DNA from: Nocardia jinanensis
GTDB lineage: Bacteria > Actinomycetota > Actinomycetes > Mycobacteriales > Mycobacteriaceae
Direction of reading: 5' to 3'
Length of the DNA stretch: 64,000 bases
NCBI RefSeq assembly: GCF_014645735.1
Contig: NZ_BMMH01000013.1
Location: 101,865 to 165,864, forward strand
Under the pieces are notes generated by a model that ran no database searches, was not told where the DNA came from, and worked only from the letters and a program-made list of their open reading frames with translations. The stretch's first letter is position 1. The number at the start of each line of letters is the position of its first letter. The translations under genes were made by a program, and so were the position numbers. Shown one piece after another: positions 43,387-52,285 of the stretch.

Positions 43387-44565
43387 TCAGATCATCGAGC
43401 GGTGGATACCCTGCGGTTCGCCGCCCAGCTGGGTCAACGCCGAGGCGTGGAAGATCGAACCGGGGACATGGATCGCATGCGCCAGCCCGGCGTGCGCGTC
43501 CCGGAAGAAGCGCTGCATGGGAAAGCGGTAGTGCAGCGCACCGCCGCCGGCCCTGGCGAAGATCTCGTCGACCGCGCGAACCGCCCGCCACGCCGCCGCC
43601 GTCTGGGTGCGCCGGCCGATCGCGCGTTCCTCGAAGCTCACCTCCCGGCCCTTTTCCGTACTGTCCCAGAACCGGTCCACGTTCTCGAGCAGCGCCGCCC
43701 GCGAAGCGGCGATCTCGGCGGCCGCCTCGCCGATGGAGAAGAGGACGTACGGGTCCTCTTTGACGGGGATCCCGGTTACCGCGACCCGCTCCCGCTGCGC
43801 CGCGATATGACAGGCCAGCGCTCCCTCGGCGATACCGATCACCGCGGAGGTGATACCGAGGGGAAACATGCAGGAGAACGGCATCCGGTAGAGGGTTTCG
43901 GTGCGACCGGCCCGCCGTACGGCGGTACCGTCCATCACATCCGCCGCGGACAGCGTCCGATACTCGGGAATGAAGACGTTCTCGACGATCAAGTCCTTGG
44001 AACCGGTGCCGCGCAGTCCGATCACATCCCAGGAGTCCGCGACGATCTCGTAGTCCGACCGCGGCAGGATCACATGCAGGGAGTTCGGTGGCAGCACCGG
44101 TTTACCGGCGGCATCGCCGACCAGCGCCCCGAGGAAAGCCCACTGACAGTGGTCGGTGCCCGAGGAGAACGACCATCGGCCGTTGAGCAGATAACCACCG
44201 TCCACGGGAGTCGCCACACCCATCGGCGCATAGGGCGAGGCGACCCAGGTGTCCGGATCGGCGCCCCAGATCTCCTCCTGCACACGCGGGTCGGCGAAGG
44301 CGAGCTCCCACGGGTGGACGCCGACGATACCGGTGACCCAGCCCGCCGCCCCGTCCATCGCGGCGATGGCCATCGTGGTCTCCGCGAATTCACGTGGGTG
44401 GCATTCCAGTCCACCGTGCGCCTTCGGTTGCAGCATCCGTATCGCACCGGATTCCCGCAGTCGCCGTACGGACGTGGCGGACAGGCGCATGAGCTTGTCG
44501 CCTTCGGCTCCCTCGGCACGGAGCTCGTCCGCGTACTGCTCGATCCGGTCCAGTACCTGGCCCAT
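43387..44565 (-). CDS. Acyl-CoA dehydrogenase-fold flavin monooxygenase (DszC/HsaA type)
   Basis: 392 aa. The acyl-CoA dehydrogenase fold is clear (LSATSVRRLRESGAIRMLQPKAHGGLE; GRWSFSSGTDHCQWAFLGAL; DVIGLRGTGSKDLIVENVFIPEYRTL; C-terminal GGGALHYRFPMQRFFRDAHAGLAHAI), but the CoA-dehydrogenase catalytic Glu region is replaced as in group-D flavin monooxygenases such as DszC, HsaA and XiaF. With the DszA-like enzyme in the nearby operon, sulfur oxidation followed by C-S cleavage is an attractive but unproven pairing. Confidence 0.85.
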   Translation of the reverse strand: MGQVLDRIEQYADELRAEGAEGDKLMRLSATSVRRLRESGAIRMLQPKAHGGLECHPREFAETTMAIAAMDGAAGWVTGIVGVHPWELAFADPRVQEEIWGADPDTWVASPYAPMGVATPVDGGYLLNGRWSFSSGTDHCQWAFLGALVGDAAGKPVLPPNSLHVILPRSDYEIVADSWDVIGLRGTGSKDLIVENVFIPEYRTLSAADVMDGTAVRRAGRTETLYRMPFSCMFPLGITSAVIGIAEGALACHIAAQRERVAVTGIPVKEDPYVLFSIGEAAAEIAASRAALLENVDRFWDSTEKGREVSFEERAIGRRTQTAAAWRAVRAVDEIFARAGGGALHYRFPMQRFFRDAHAGLAHAIHVPGSIFHASALTQLGGEPQGIHRSMI

Positions 44566-44780
44566 GGCTACAACTTTCTGTTCGATCGCGTGCGGCGGAA
44601 CCGGCGATGCGCGCGGCGTCGCGGATTCGCGGCGTACTCGCGCGTCCCCGGTCGCCGGTCACCCGGTCGTTTCGCCGAGGCTGCCAGGACGTTCGGCGTT
44701 CGAACACCGCGCCTTCCGATCAGTGAGACCCGAGATCCGGAAATTCACGACCACATGGGGTATCGGGCCGGTTCGCTCGC

Positions 44781-45626
44781 TCAATGGGTTCCGAGAGCCT
44801 GGAGCCGTCCGGCCCCCGCATTGTCCGCCGACCGGTCGGCTGGTCCGGCGAACAGGGTGCGCGATACCTCACGGGCCGTGTTCACCACCAGCGGTGCGAC
44901 GCGGTCGAGCCGCGCGGATTTCGCATCGCCGCACAGCGAGACAGCGGCGACCGGACCGCTGTGCCCGCGCACCGCCGCGCCGACGCAGGCCACGCCGGGT
45001 ACCGATTCGCTGTCGTCGAAGGCGAGTCCGCCGCGCAACCGGATCCGGCTGAGCTCGTGGTGCAGGATCGTGCGTTCGGCGATCGTATTACCGGTACGGC
45101 GGACCAGAGAAGGACGGTAGAGGCGGTCGACCGCCTCCGGCTCGAGGCCTGCCAGAATCGACTTTCCCCCGGCTGTGGAGTAGGCCGGGGCGCAGCCGCC
45201 CACCCGGGAGGGCAGCTGAGCGGCGAACCGCCCGCCCACTTTGTCGAGATACCGGCTGTCGCCACCGTCGAGCACAGTCAGGTGCACGACCATTCCGGTT
45301 CGCAGGTGCAGTTCGTGCAGCAGCGGTGCCGCCGCCGCCCGGATCCGATCATGTCCGTCACCACCACCGAGGCCGAGCGCGCGACGGCCGAGCGCGTAGC
45401 CGAAAGATGTGTGCTCGATCCAGCTCGACTCGGTCAGCTGGTGCAGGATGCGGTAGACGGTGGATCGGGGCAGTTGCGCGCGCCGGGCGACTTCCTCGAG
45501 GGACAACCGCGTCGCACGACTGTCGAACGCATCCAGGATCCGGGTCATCCGCTCGACCATGGACGGCGGCAGCTCCGGCCTCCGGTCCTGCTCGGCGGTG
45601 CCGGACCCCGAATCAATGATGGTCAT
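44781..45626 (-). CDS. IclR-family transcriptional regulator
   Basis: 281 aa from ATG 45626, which has GGAG 6 nt upstream. N-terminal winged helix (SMVERMTRILDAFDSRATRLSLEEVARRAQLPRSTVYRILHQLTESSWIE) and C-terminal effector domain (TGMVVHLTVLDGGDSRYLDKVGG, AYSTAGGKSILAGLEPEAVDRLY, GGLAFDDSESVPGVACVGAAVRG). Separated by 215 bp from the DszC-like gene on the same strand; it probably controls that gene or the adjacent catabolic cluster. Confidence 0.9.
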   Translation of the reverse strand: MTIIDSGSGTAEQDRRPELPPSMVERMTRILDAFDSRATRLSLEEVARRAQLPRSTVYRILHQLTESSWIEHTSFGYALGRRALGLGGGDGHDRIRAAAAPLLHELHLRTGMVVHLTVLDGGDSRYLDKVGGRFAAQLPSRVGGCAPAYSTAGGKSILAGLEPEAVDRLYRPSLVRRTGNTIAERTILHHELSRIRLRGGLAFDDSESVPGVACVGAAVRGHSGPVAAVSLCGDAKSARLDRVAPLVVNTAREVSRTLFAGPADRSADNAGAGRLQALGTH

Positions 45627-45802
45627 CAACATCTCCAAATGAGCTGTTCAGAAGCCTTTCATAGGCAAAAACTGAAATTGATTCTCGCATCACAGTAACA
45701 CCCACCGACCGCAGCGGAGCGGAATCGGCGAGTAATCCGAGATCGCAGCCCATCACCCGGAGCCGGTATGTACCACCCCCGCACGGATCGTTCTGGTACC
45801 GG

Positions 45803-46051
45803 TCAGGACCAGCGCGCCTGTCCCCCGTCGAGCGGTATGGTCGCGCCGGTCAGATAGCCGGTATCCGGCCTCACCAGGAACGCGACCGCGCGACCGATAT
45901 CGTCGGCACAGTCGCCGATCCGCCCGAGTGTGATGGTGGCGACGAACTCGGCCGCTTCCTCGGGATTGTGCTCGGTCCACCATTTCAACCCGGGCGAGAG
46001 GGCATGCGGGGCGACCGCGTTCACCCGGATGTGCTGTGGCACCGCGGGTGA
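45803..46051 (-). pseudogene. C-terminal fragment of a short-chain dehydrogenase
   Basis: HIRVNAVAPHALSPGLKWWTEHNPEEAAEFVATITLGRIGDCADDIGRAVAFLVRPDTGYLTGATIPLDGGQARWS is the last 75 or so residues of a classical SDR. The Rossmann motif and the catalytic Ser-Tyr-Lys are absent, and the sequence before HIRV does not fit the family. No start or SD. The intact CoA ligase begins about 200 bp away on the other strand. Confidence 0.7.
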
Positions 46052-46253
46052 TACGGCACCGCGGTCACCGACCGCCGGCACCCGTCCGGCACACCTTCCC
46101 GACGGGCCCACCACCCGCGGCGCCGCAACGCCAACCGCGAAGGCGGGAGCGGTCGTGGGCGCGGTCTCGCTCAGTGGCAACGTCGGCCGGGCTTTCCGGC
46201 ACGCCATGAGAGGTTGCCAGCAGCTGGGCACCGTGAACGAGAGAGGCGCCACC

Positions 46254-47918
46254 ATGACGACACCGGCAGACGCAGCGCGGCGGCTGAACGAAGTCATCAC
46301 CCGATTGACCGGCCCCGGGGGCCGTTTCGAGATAGGACCGGAAGAGGTCCTCGGCGCCACCCTCCCCGTGATGCGCAACCGCGGCCGGACACTGGGCGAT
46401 CTGGTGGCGGCCTCGCGGGCCTGGAAGGACCGCGACTATCTGGTGACGGCCGACCGTCGCATATCCTACGAACAGCATCTGGACGCCGTCGCCGCCCTCG
46501 CGACCGCATTGCGCGACGAGTACGGGGTGGGCCGGGGCGACCGGGTGGCGGTGCTGGCGGCCAACTGTCCCGAATGGGTGATCGCGTTCTGGGCGACCCA
46601 GTGCCTGGGCGCCGTCGGTGTCGGCCTCAACAGCTGGTGGATGCCCCCGGAGATCGAATACGGGCTCGGGCACTGCCGACCGACGGTGCTGATCGTCGAT
46701 GCCGAACGTGCGGCCCTGCTGGCCGATATCGATACCGCGGGGATCCCGGTACTCACCGTCGAAGAAGACCTACCGCGGCTCATCGCGGCCCACTCCGGCG
46801 CCGAACTGCCCCGGGCCGATATCGACGAGGACGATCCGGCGGTCATCCTCTACACCAGCGGAACCAGCGGCCGGCCCAAGGGCGCGCTGCATTCGCAGCG
46901 CAATCTGCTGGCCGTCGTCGACTACCACCGTTTCTCCGACGCGCTCGCGGCCGGGTTCGCCGGGCGCACCTACACCGATACCGAGCCGAGTCCCCTTCGC
47001 TACCTGCTGACCTCGCCACTGTTCCATATCGCCAGCCTGCACAACCTGGTCGTGCCGCGGCTCGCGACGGGGAGCACGGTGGTGATGTACCAGGGCGCGT
47101 TCGCCGCGGATCCGGTGCTGCGGCTGATCGAACGGGAGCGGGTCACGAACTGGGGTGCGGTCCCGACCATGGCGTCGCGACTGCTCGAGCACGACGATAT
47201 CGACAACTACGATCTCTCGTCCCTGACCGCGTTCGCCCTCGCGTCGGCTCCGTCGTCGATCGCGCTCAAGGACCGGCTGCGGCGACGGTTCCCGTTCGCC
47301 CGCGACGCGCTGGTCGACAGCTACGGTCTCACCGAATGCAGCACCGCGATCGCGGTCGCTACGACAGCCGATCTCGAACAGTACCCCGGCACCCTCGGCC
47401 GGCCGATCCTCACCGTGTCCGTGGAGATCCGTGACCCGTTCGGCGAACGTGTACCGGACGGTACCGAGGGCGAAGTATGTGTGCGGAGCCCGTTCGTCAT
47501 GCTCGGGTACTGGGAGGACGAGGTGTCGACCGCCGCCTCGATCACCGCCGACCGCTGGTTGCGCACCGGCGATTTCGGCGTCCTCGAGGACGGCCGGCTC
47601 CGGCTGACGGGCCGCCGCTCGGATCTGATCCTGCGCGGCGGCGAGAACGTCTACCCCACCGAGATCGAACAGTGTCTCGACGAACATCCCGGCGTAGCGG
47701 AGTGCGCCGTCGTCGGCGTCCCGCATCACGATCTCGGGCAGGAGGTAGCGGCGATCGTCGTCGCACGACCCGGCGCGGTCGTCGACGCGGACCAACTTCA
47801 CGAGTACGCCGCGACGCGCCTGTCGTATTTCAAAGTGCCGACCCGCTGGCGGATCATTACCGAACCCCTGCCGCGCAACGCGACCGGAAAGGTGGTCCGG
47901 CGCGGTCTCACCGCCTGA
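46254..47918 (+). CDS. AMP-dependent acyl-CoA synthetase/ligase
   Basis: 554 aa, full length. P-loop ILYTSGTSGRPKGALHSQRNLL (about 198-219), adenine site DSYGLTECSTA (about 362), GDFGVLEDGRLRLTGRRSDLILRGGENVYPTEIE (hinge and A8) and A10 lysine in LPRNATGKVVRRGL. An N-terminal extension of about 45 residues is seen in long-chain, sterol or terpenoid acid ligases. GAGAGG precedes ATG 46254. It probably activates a carboxylic acid for beta-oxidation-type breakdown with the nearby SDR and KstR-like regulator. A hairpin follows the stop. Confidence 0.9.
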   Translation: MTTPADAARRLNEVITRLTGPGGRFEIGPEEVLGATLPVMRNRGRTLGDLVAASRAWKDRDYLVTADRRISYEQHLDAVAALATALRDEYGVGRGDRVAVLAANCPEWVIAFWATQCLGAVGVGLNSWWMPPEIEYGLGHCRPTVLIVDAERAALLADIDTAGIPVLTVEEDLPRLIAAHSGAELPRADIDEDDPAVILYTSGTSGRPKGALHSQRNLLAVVDYHRFSDALAAGFAGRTYTDTEPSPLRYLLTSPLFHIASLHNLVVPRLATGSTVVMYQGAFAADPVLRLIERERVTNWGAVPTMASRLLEHDDIDNYDLSSLTAFALASAPSSIALKDRLRRRFPFARDALVDSYGLTECSTAIAVATTADLEQYPGTLGRPILTVSVEIRDPFGERVPDGTEGEVCVRSPFVMLGYWEDEVSTAASITADRWLRTGDFGVLEDGRLRLTGRRSDLILRGGENVYPTEIEQCLDEHPGVAECAVVGVPHHDLGQEVAAIVVARPGAVVDADQLHEYAATRLSYFKVPTRWRIITEPLPRNATGKVVRRGLTA

Positions 47919-47923
47919 CATGG

Positions 47924-47949
47924 GCGCGGCCCGCCGCGGCGGGCCGCGC
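47924..47949 (+). terminator. GC-rich hairpin after the CoA ligase
   Basis: A perfect 26-bp palindrome, which as RNA folds to an 11-bp stem with a CGCG loop, starts 6 bp after the ligase stop. It has no U-run. The following 160 bp to the TetR gene hold no recognisable gene. Confidence 0.55.
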
Positions 47950-48112
47950 AGTCACCACCGCGGCAGGGCCGCGCCACCGGCGCCACCGCCGCAAGTCGCA
48001 CCACCGCGAACCTCGTGATCGGCGGCAAGTCACGCAACCGGCGAACGGCCATGAGCCGCACCACCGGGAGCACTGCGACGAGTCGCGACCGGTCCGACCG
48101 AATCCCTCCGCG

Positions 48113-48736
48113 TCACACCACCGCGAACGACTCCGGCCATTCCGCGAGCAACAGATCGCAGGACACCCGCAGATCGGCTTCGGCGTCCGCGATGGTGATG
48201 CGTCCGTTGAGGCAGGACTGGATTATGCCGAAAACCGAGTGGATCAGTACTCGCAGCAGCCGGGCGTCCCGTTCGGTGATCTGCTCGATACCGGCGGCAT
48301 CGTAGAGCAGTTGCCGGAAATTACGGTCCACCCCCGCGGTGTCCGGAACAGCGGATGCCTTGGCCGTGCTGTTCGACTGGATCATCGCCGTCGCCAGTAG
48401 CGGCCGCCGCAACAAACCCCGGACCACCTGGAGCAACGTGTCGTGGACCGAGTCCTTCGCACTCTGCTCCGGCTGCGCGTGCCGGGCGTATTTCGCGCTC
48501 ATCCGATCGATCTGATCGAGCATGACCGCTACGAAGAGGTGGGTTTTGGACGGGAAGTAGCGGTACAGGGTGGCGACAGCGACACCCGCGAGTTTCGCCA
48601 CCTCGTGCATCTGGACCCGTTCGAGCTCCTTGTCGGTGGCCAGCGTGACGGCGGCGGCGAGTATCCGGACCACCCGCGCATGCTGCTCGCTGGAACTCGG
48701 TGCCGCGGCATCGCGTGTCTCGGCGATCCTCGGCAT
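48113..48736 (-). CDS. TetR-family regulator, KstR-like
   Basis: 207 aa from ATG 48736 (AGGGGAGAT upstream). The HTH region HARVVRILAAAVTLATDKELERVQMHEVAKLAGVAVATLYRYFPSKTHLFVAVM resembles the mycobacterial cholesterol regulator KstR, which binds CoA thioesters. The C-terminal half is a helical ligand domain. Divergent from a mycofactocin-type SDR gene (274 bp between), so that gene is a likely target; no clear palindrome was picked out in the gap. Confidence 0.85.
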   Translation of the reverse strand: MPRIAETRDAAAPSSSEQHARVVRILAAAVTLATDKELERVQMHEVAKLAGVAVATLYRYFPSKTHLFVAVMLDQIDRMSAKYARHAQPEQSAKDSVHDTLLQVVRGLLRRPLLATAMIQSNSTAKASAVPDTAGVDRNFRQLLYDAAGIEQITERDARLLRVLIHSVFGIIQSCLNGRITIADAEADLRVSCDLLLAEWPESFAVV

Positions 48737-49010
48737 ATCTCCCCTTTCTCGTCCCACCACCCTCGGCAATCGTGTCGATAGTGGCGGCCGGTCGAGACGA
48801 ACAGCAGAACCTCGTCGTGGAGTGGGACTGCCCGCCTGCAGGGTCGACGCTACCGATCCGGCTCTGCCGCCCGGAGGTTGCGGTCTCGCCCAGTGAGAGT
48901 GCCGGCCGCGGCGCCGGCCCGGCGCCCCTACCGTGAGCGACGCCGACCGCGCGCAGGTCGCGGCCGATCCCACCGTCGTGCGCGGTCGCGCGCATCCGAG
49001 GAGGACAACG

Positions 49011-49853
49011 ATGTCGCAGGATTTCCAGGGCCGGGTCGCACTGGTGACCGGTGCCGCGCGCGGTCAAGGGCGCGCGCACGCGGTCGCGTTCGCCGAGCGC
49101 GGAGCCGATATCGTCCTCTGCGATCGCTGCGAAGACAGTGCGGCCCTAGACTATTCGCTCGGTACGCGATCCGAGCTCGCGCATACCGAGGAACTGGTCA
49201 CCGCACTCGGGCGGCGATGTGTGAGCGGGCAGGCCGATACCTCCGACAGAGCCGCGATGGACGAGTTGGTACGGCGTGCCGAGAACGAACTCGGATCGGT
49301 GGATATCGCGGTCGCCAACGCGGGCGTGACCGGGGTGTCGCCGATCGGTGAACACACCTCCGAACTCTGGCACGAAGTGATAGGCAGCAACCTCACCGGG
49401 GTTTTCAATACGCTGGCCGCTGTCACCCCGGGCATGATCGCCCGGAAGTACGGCCGGATCATCACCACCTCGTCGATGATGGGGCGCGGCGCGAGCCCGG
49501 CGATGGCCGCGTACGTGGCCTCGAAATGGGGTGTCATCGGCCTGACCAAATCTCTGGCGATGGAGCTCGCCGCACACCACATCACGGTGAACTCCGTCGC
49601 ACCGGGCAATATCGCCACGCCCATGGTGCAGAACGACGCCATGTATCGCAGGTTCCGGCCCGACCTCACCGATCCCACCTGGGAGGACATCGCGCCGACC
49701 CTCGCCGGGCTGACCCATCTGCAGCCCGTAGCGGCCCTCGACCCGGAGGAGGTCTCCCGGGTCGTCCTCTTCCTGGCCGCCGAGGCGAGCGCCCATCTGA
49801 CCGGGATGGTATTCCCGATCGACGCCGGAGCCGGCGCGAAGAACAACGCCTGA
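49011..49853 (+). CDS. Mycofactocin-type SDR oxidoreductase
   Basis: 280 aa. TGAARGQGRAHAVAFAERGADIVLCDRC (cofactor), the extra LDYSLGTRSELAHTEELVTALG segment after strand 2, NAGVTG, catalytic Ser in TTSSMMG, Tyr-Lys in YVASKWG, and the C-terminal MVQNDAMYRRFRPD extension all fit the mycofactocin-coupled subgroup. SD GAGGAGGA. It resembles the SDR at 28.1 kb in layout. Likely oxidises a secondary alcohol of a steroid- or terpenoid-type substrate. Confidence 0.88.
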   Translation: MSQDFQGRVALVTGAARGQGRAHAVAFAERGADIVLCDRCEDSAALDYSLGTRSELAHTEELVTALGRRCVSGQADTSDRAAMDELVRRAENELGSVDIAVANAGVTGVSPIGEHTSELWHEVIGSNLTGVFNTLAAVTPGMIARKYGRIITTSSMMGRGASPAMAAYVASKWGVIGLTKSLAMELAAHHITVNSVAPGNIATPMVQNDAMYRRFRPDLTDPTWEDIAPTLAGLTHLQPVAALDPEEVSRVVLFLAAEASAHLTGMVFPIDAGAGAKNNA

Positions 49854-49983
49854 ACCCGGTTCCGGGCGCGCGGTCGACCGCGCTACGGCGGCACGCTTTC
49901 TCGGGGATCGCTTTCGGCGCCGCGCGGCGGGCGAACCTCGACGGGACGATATCCACGCTTCCTCGGCCGTCGTCACACGGTGC

Positions 49984-50607
49984 GTGACGATACGACACGC
50001 GGCTATGCCGACTCCGGCCGGGCGCGTACCGATCATCCCCACCCTGGCGCTCTTCGACTTGGGCGCGGGCGATCCCGCCGCGCGGCCCACCGCCCGATCC
50101 GGCTATCTCGCGGCCCGGGCGGCCGGTGGGCAGCAGCTTCTCGTGGGTCGCGTCGGTGCGGGCACCGGTGCCTACACCTCGCAGTGGCGTGGGCCGGAAC
50201 TGCGGCGTCCCGGCGGTCTCGGCTATGCCGAGCGGCGACTGGGCGATCTGGTGGTCGGTGCGCTGTGCGCGGTCAATGCCTTCGGCGATATCGACTTGGG
50301 AACAACGGATATCTCCCTGGACGCGGTCGCCCGGCTCGACGGCGGGTTCGACTTCGTCCACTCGCGCGACCACACCACCATCGGGGTCGTCCTCACCAAC
50401 GCCCGGCTGGACAAAGCAGGCTGTCGCGTCGTCGCCCAGGGCGCCCACGACGGCCTGTCCCGGGCACTGACACCACCGCATACCCGCTTCGACGGGGACG
50501 GTTTCATCGCCGCCGCCACCGGCGGTGTGGACGCGCATGTCGACACGGTGCGACTGATGGCGCCGGCCGCTGTCGTCGACGCGATCCGGTCGGTCGCTGC
50601 GCGGTGA
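49984..50607 (+). pseudogene. N-terminally truncated P1-family (DmpA/NylC-like) peptidase
   Basis: 207 aa covering only the later part of the fold: RVPIIPTLALFDLGAGDP, GRVGAGTGAYTS, LGDLVVGALCAVNAFGDI, and HTTIGVVLTNARLDKAGCRVVAQGAHDGLSRAL, which holds the autocatalytic Thr that becomes the new N-terminus. The first 110-130 residues (with the usual GTRET and GGSAFGL blocks) are missing, and GTG 49984 has no clear SD. It probably cannot fold as a normal precursor, though the nucleophile segment is intact. Confidence 0.65.
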
Positions 50608-50690
50608 GAAGATCTCCGCTGAGCAGGTCGGCGAGATCGACAAGCCGACACCGCGGGACGATATCCGCGATCGGGTGAGCGGACGAGAGC

Positions 50691-51434
50691 TCAGCGACCG
50701 AACACGGTGTTCAGCAGATCCGCCGCGATCCGGTGCATCGGTACCACCACCCGCCGGTGCGCGAATGCGATCGGCCGTACGACGATGAAGTCCCAGCATG
50801 TCCCGAGCGCACGCAGGACCGGACGCAGCACCGTCCGGTAGACGAACGCACACGGCACCACAATGAGCACCCGGACCGCGGCGGTCGCCCCGCGCCAGCC
50901 GTAGGAGACGATCGCCACGACCAACAGCCCGCACGGCCGCAGCACCCACCGCCACACCTGGCGCAGCGGCCACTCCACACACCACCGCCACAACCACTCG
51001 ACGATTACTGCGATCGCACCGAGCACCGGCCGCAGGAGCCGGCGCCACAGCAGGACGAGCGCCGGTCGCAGCAGTCGCCGCCACAGCCACCGCTCGACCG
51101 CGTGCCGCAGCGGCCGCAGCAGCCAGTCCATCAGCAGCGCACCCAGCGGTGTCAGCACGAGGCCCCACAGCACGTGCTGTAGCGCCCACCCCCACAGCAC
51201 ATCCTTCACGAACAGCCACAGCGGCCGTACCAGCCGATACCAGAGAAACCGGCCCACCGGCTCCACCAATCGTTCCAGTACGTAGACGCACGCCGTCACG
51301 ACCGCCCGGCCGCACAACTTCACCGCTTCCCAGAGCAACCGCACCGGTACCAGCAGCAGCACCGCGAGCCCCCGCGCCACCCATTCGCCGATCGTGACCC
51401 GTCTACGCGGTTCCTGTGGATCTGTCGAAGACAT
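50691..51434 (-). CDS. Trp/Arg-rich membrane protein with recurring LRP motif
   Basis: 247 aa with an extreme composition (Trp, Arg, Val, Leu). A short motif recurs down the chain at about 15-25-residue spacing: LVRPLW, LLRPLR, LLRPAL, LLRPVL, VLRPCG, VLRPVL, VVRPIA. Hydrophobic stretches alternate with basic or aromatic ones, suggesting amphipathic, membrane-lying helices or multiple short spans. GGGAGGAGGA precedes ATG 51434. Function unknown. Confidence 0.75.
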   Translation of the reverse strand: MSSTDPQEPRRRVTIGEWVARGLAVLLLVPVRLLWEAVKLCGRAVVTACVYVLERLVEPVGRFLWYRLVRPLWLFVKDVLWGWALQHVLWGLVLTPLGALLMDWLLRPLRHAVERWLWRRLLRPALVLLWRRLLRPVLGAIAVIVEWLWRWCVEWPLRQVWRWVLRPCGLLVVAIVSYGWRGATAAVRVLIVVPCAFVYRTVLRPVLRALGTCWDFIVVRPIAFAHRRVVVPMHRIAADLLNTVFGR

Positions 51435-51455
51435 CGAATCCTCCTCCCGCCGGAA

Positions 51456-51725
51456 TCATCGCACTTCGCTGAGCCGCGCGTATACGTAGTTCCCCGGTCG
51501 GCAGGCCGAGTAGAAATACCTGGTGTATCCGGTCAGGCCACCTGGCTCGGCATAGTGCGACCCGCGGCTGCGGAACCGCTCGCCGACCCGGCGATCGCCC
51601 GCCTCGAACAGTGTGAGGCCGAGGGGTTGTGTTCTGCTCTGCTCCCCGCGCACCCTCGCCGACGCTGTGCTCACCACAGCGCTGCGGCAACCCGGGTCCG
51701 GGTAGCGCCCTACTACGACCGCCAC
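51456..51725 (-). CDS. Doubtful hypothetical ORF, 89 aa
   Basis: The last 55 residues (LTLFEAGDRRVGERFRSRGSHYAEPGGLTGYTRYFYSACRPGNYVYARLSEVR) look like real protein, but the first 35 do not and GTG 51725 has no SD. It ends 21 bp before the Trp/Arg-rich gene on the same strand. Either a short gene with another start or a gene remnant. Confidence 0.3.
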   Translation of the reverse strand: MAVVVGRYPDPGCRSAVVSTASARVRGEQSRTQPLGLTLFEAGDRRVGERFRSRGSHYAEPGGLTGYTRYFYSACRPGNYVYARLSEVR

Positions 51726-52085
51726 AAGAAGACATCCGCCCCCGGACCCACTACGGGCTGAGCGCGTGTCCCCACTTCACCGCACCTCGTCGGCGGGCAC
51801 GCCGACCGAACCCGGAACGGCGACTGTGGCGGCGATCCCCACGATCTCCGCCCGTCCCGCCGGCACTCGCACTCCGCTCAGCCGCGCAGCGCCGATCCGT
51901 CGCCCTGCCGGTCCAGCCGTTCGGCGGCGAGATCGCCCGGCGCCGGTCCGGCAGCGCCCGGTCCCGCCGGACCGGCGAACAACCAGCCTGCCGACCGGCC
52001 GGCCAGGCCCTTGCCGCTACCGCCGGCAACAACGGGTTGCTGGTCACCGGCCCCGCCGGACGGCACGCCGGCGCGGGCCCCTGGT
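51726..52085. other. Intergenic region without a recognisable gene
   Basis: 360 bp of uniformly GC-rich sequence with only shadow frames; no gene, RNA or repeat recognised. Confidence 0.4.
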
Positions 52086-52199
52086 TCACCGGCTCCGCAC
52101 CCGGACCAGCGTGCGTGGCGCCGCGGCGGCTATATGGTTGGACAACACCATCAGCACCAGCACCGCGAAACCGGCGGCAGCCGTCGTGTAAACCATCAT
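52086..52199 (-). CDS. Single-span mini membrane protein, 37 aa
   Basis: GGAGG lies 5 nt before ATG 52199 (a second ATG follows at once). The product is one hydrophobic helix (TAAAGFAVLVLMVLS) with a basic tail (RTLVRVRSR), the form of regulatory or structural membrane micropeptides. It is 87 bp downstream of the NDH-2 gene on the same strand, so it may belong to that transcript. Confidence 0.55.
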   Translation of the reverse strand: MMVYTTAAAGFAVLVLMVLSNHIAAAAPRTLVRVRSR

Positions 52200-52285
52200 G
52201 GGGACCTCCTCGTATCGCTTCGAGGTCCACCCTGCCCGGCGAACCTGGCAATACCCTGTGCGCCGCTCGGTAATGCCGTGTGTAC

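Noticed and set aside
45930..46253. Upstream extension of the CoA ligase frame to 45930
   Set aside because: It lies opposite the SDR fragment and lacks family similarity; ATG 46254 has a proper GAGAGG SD.
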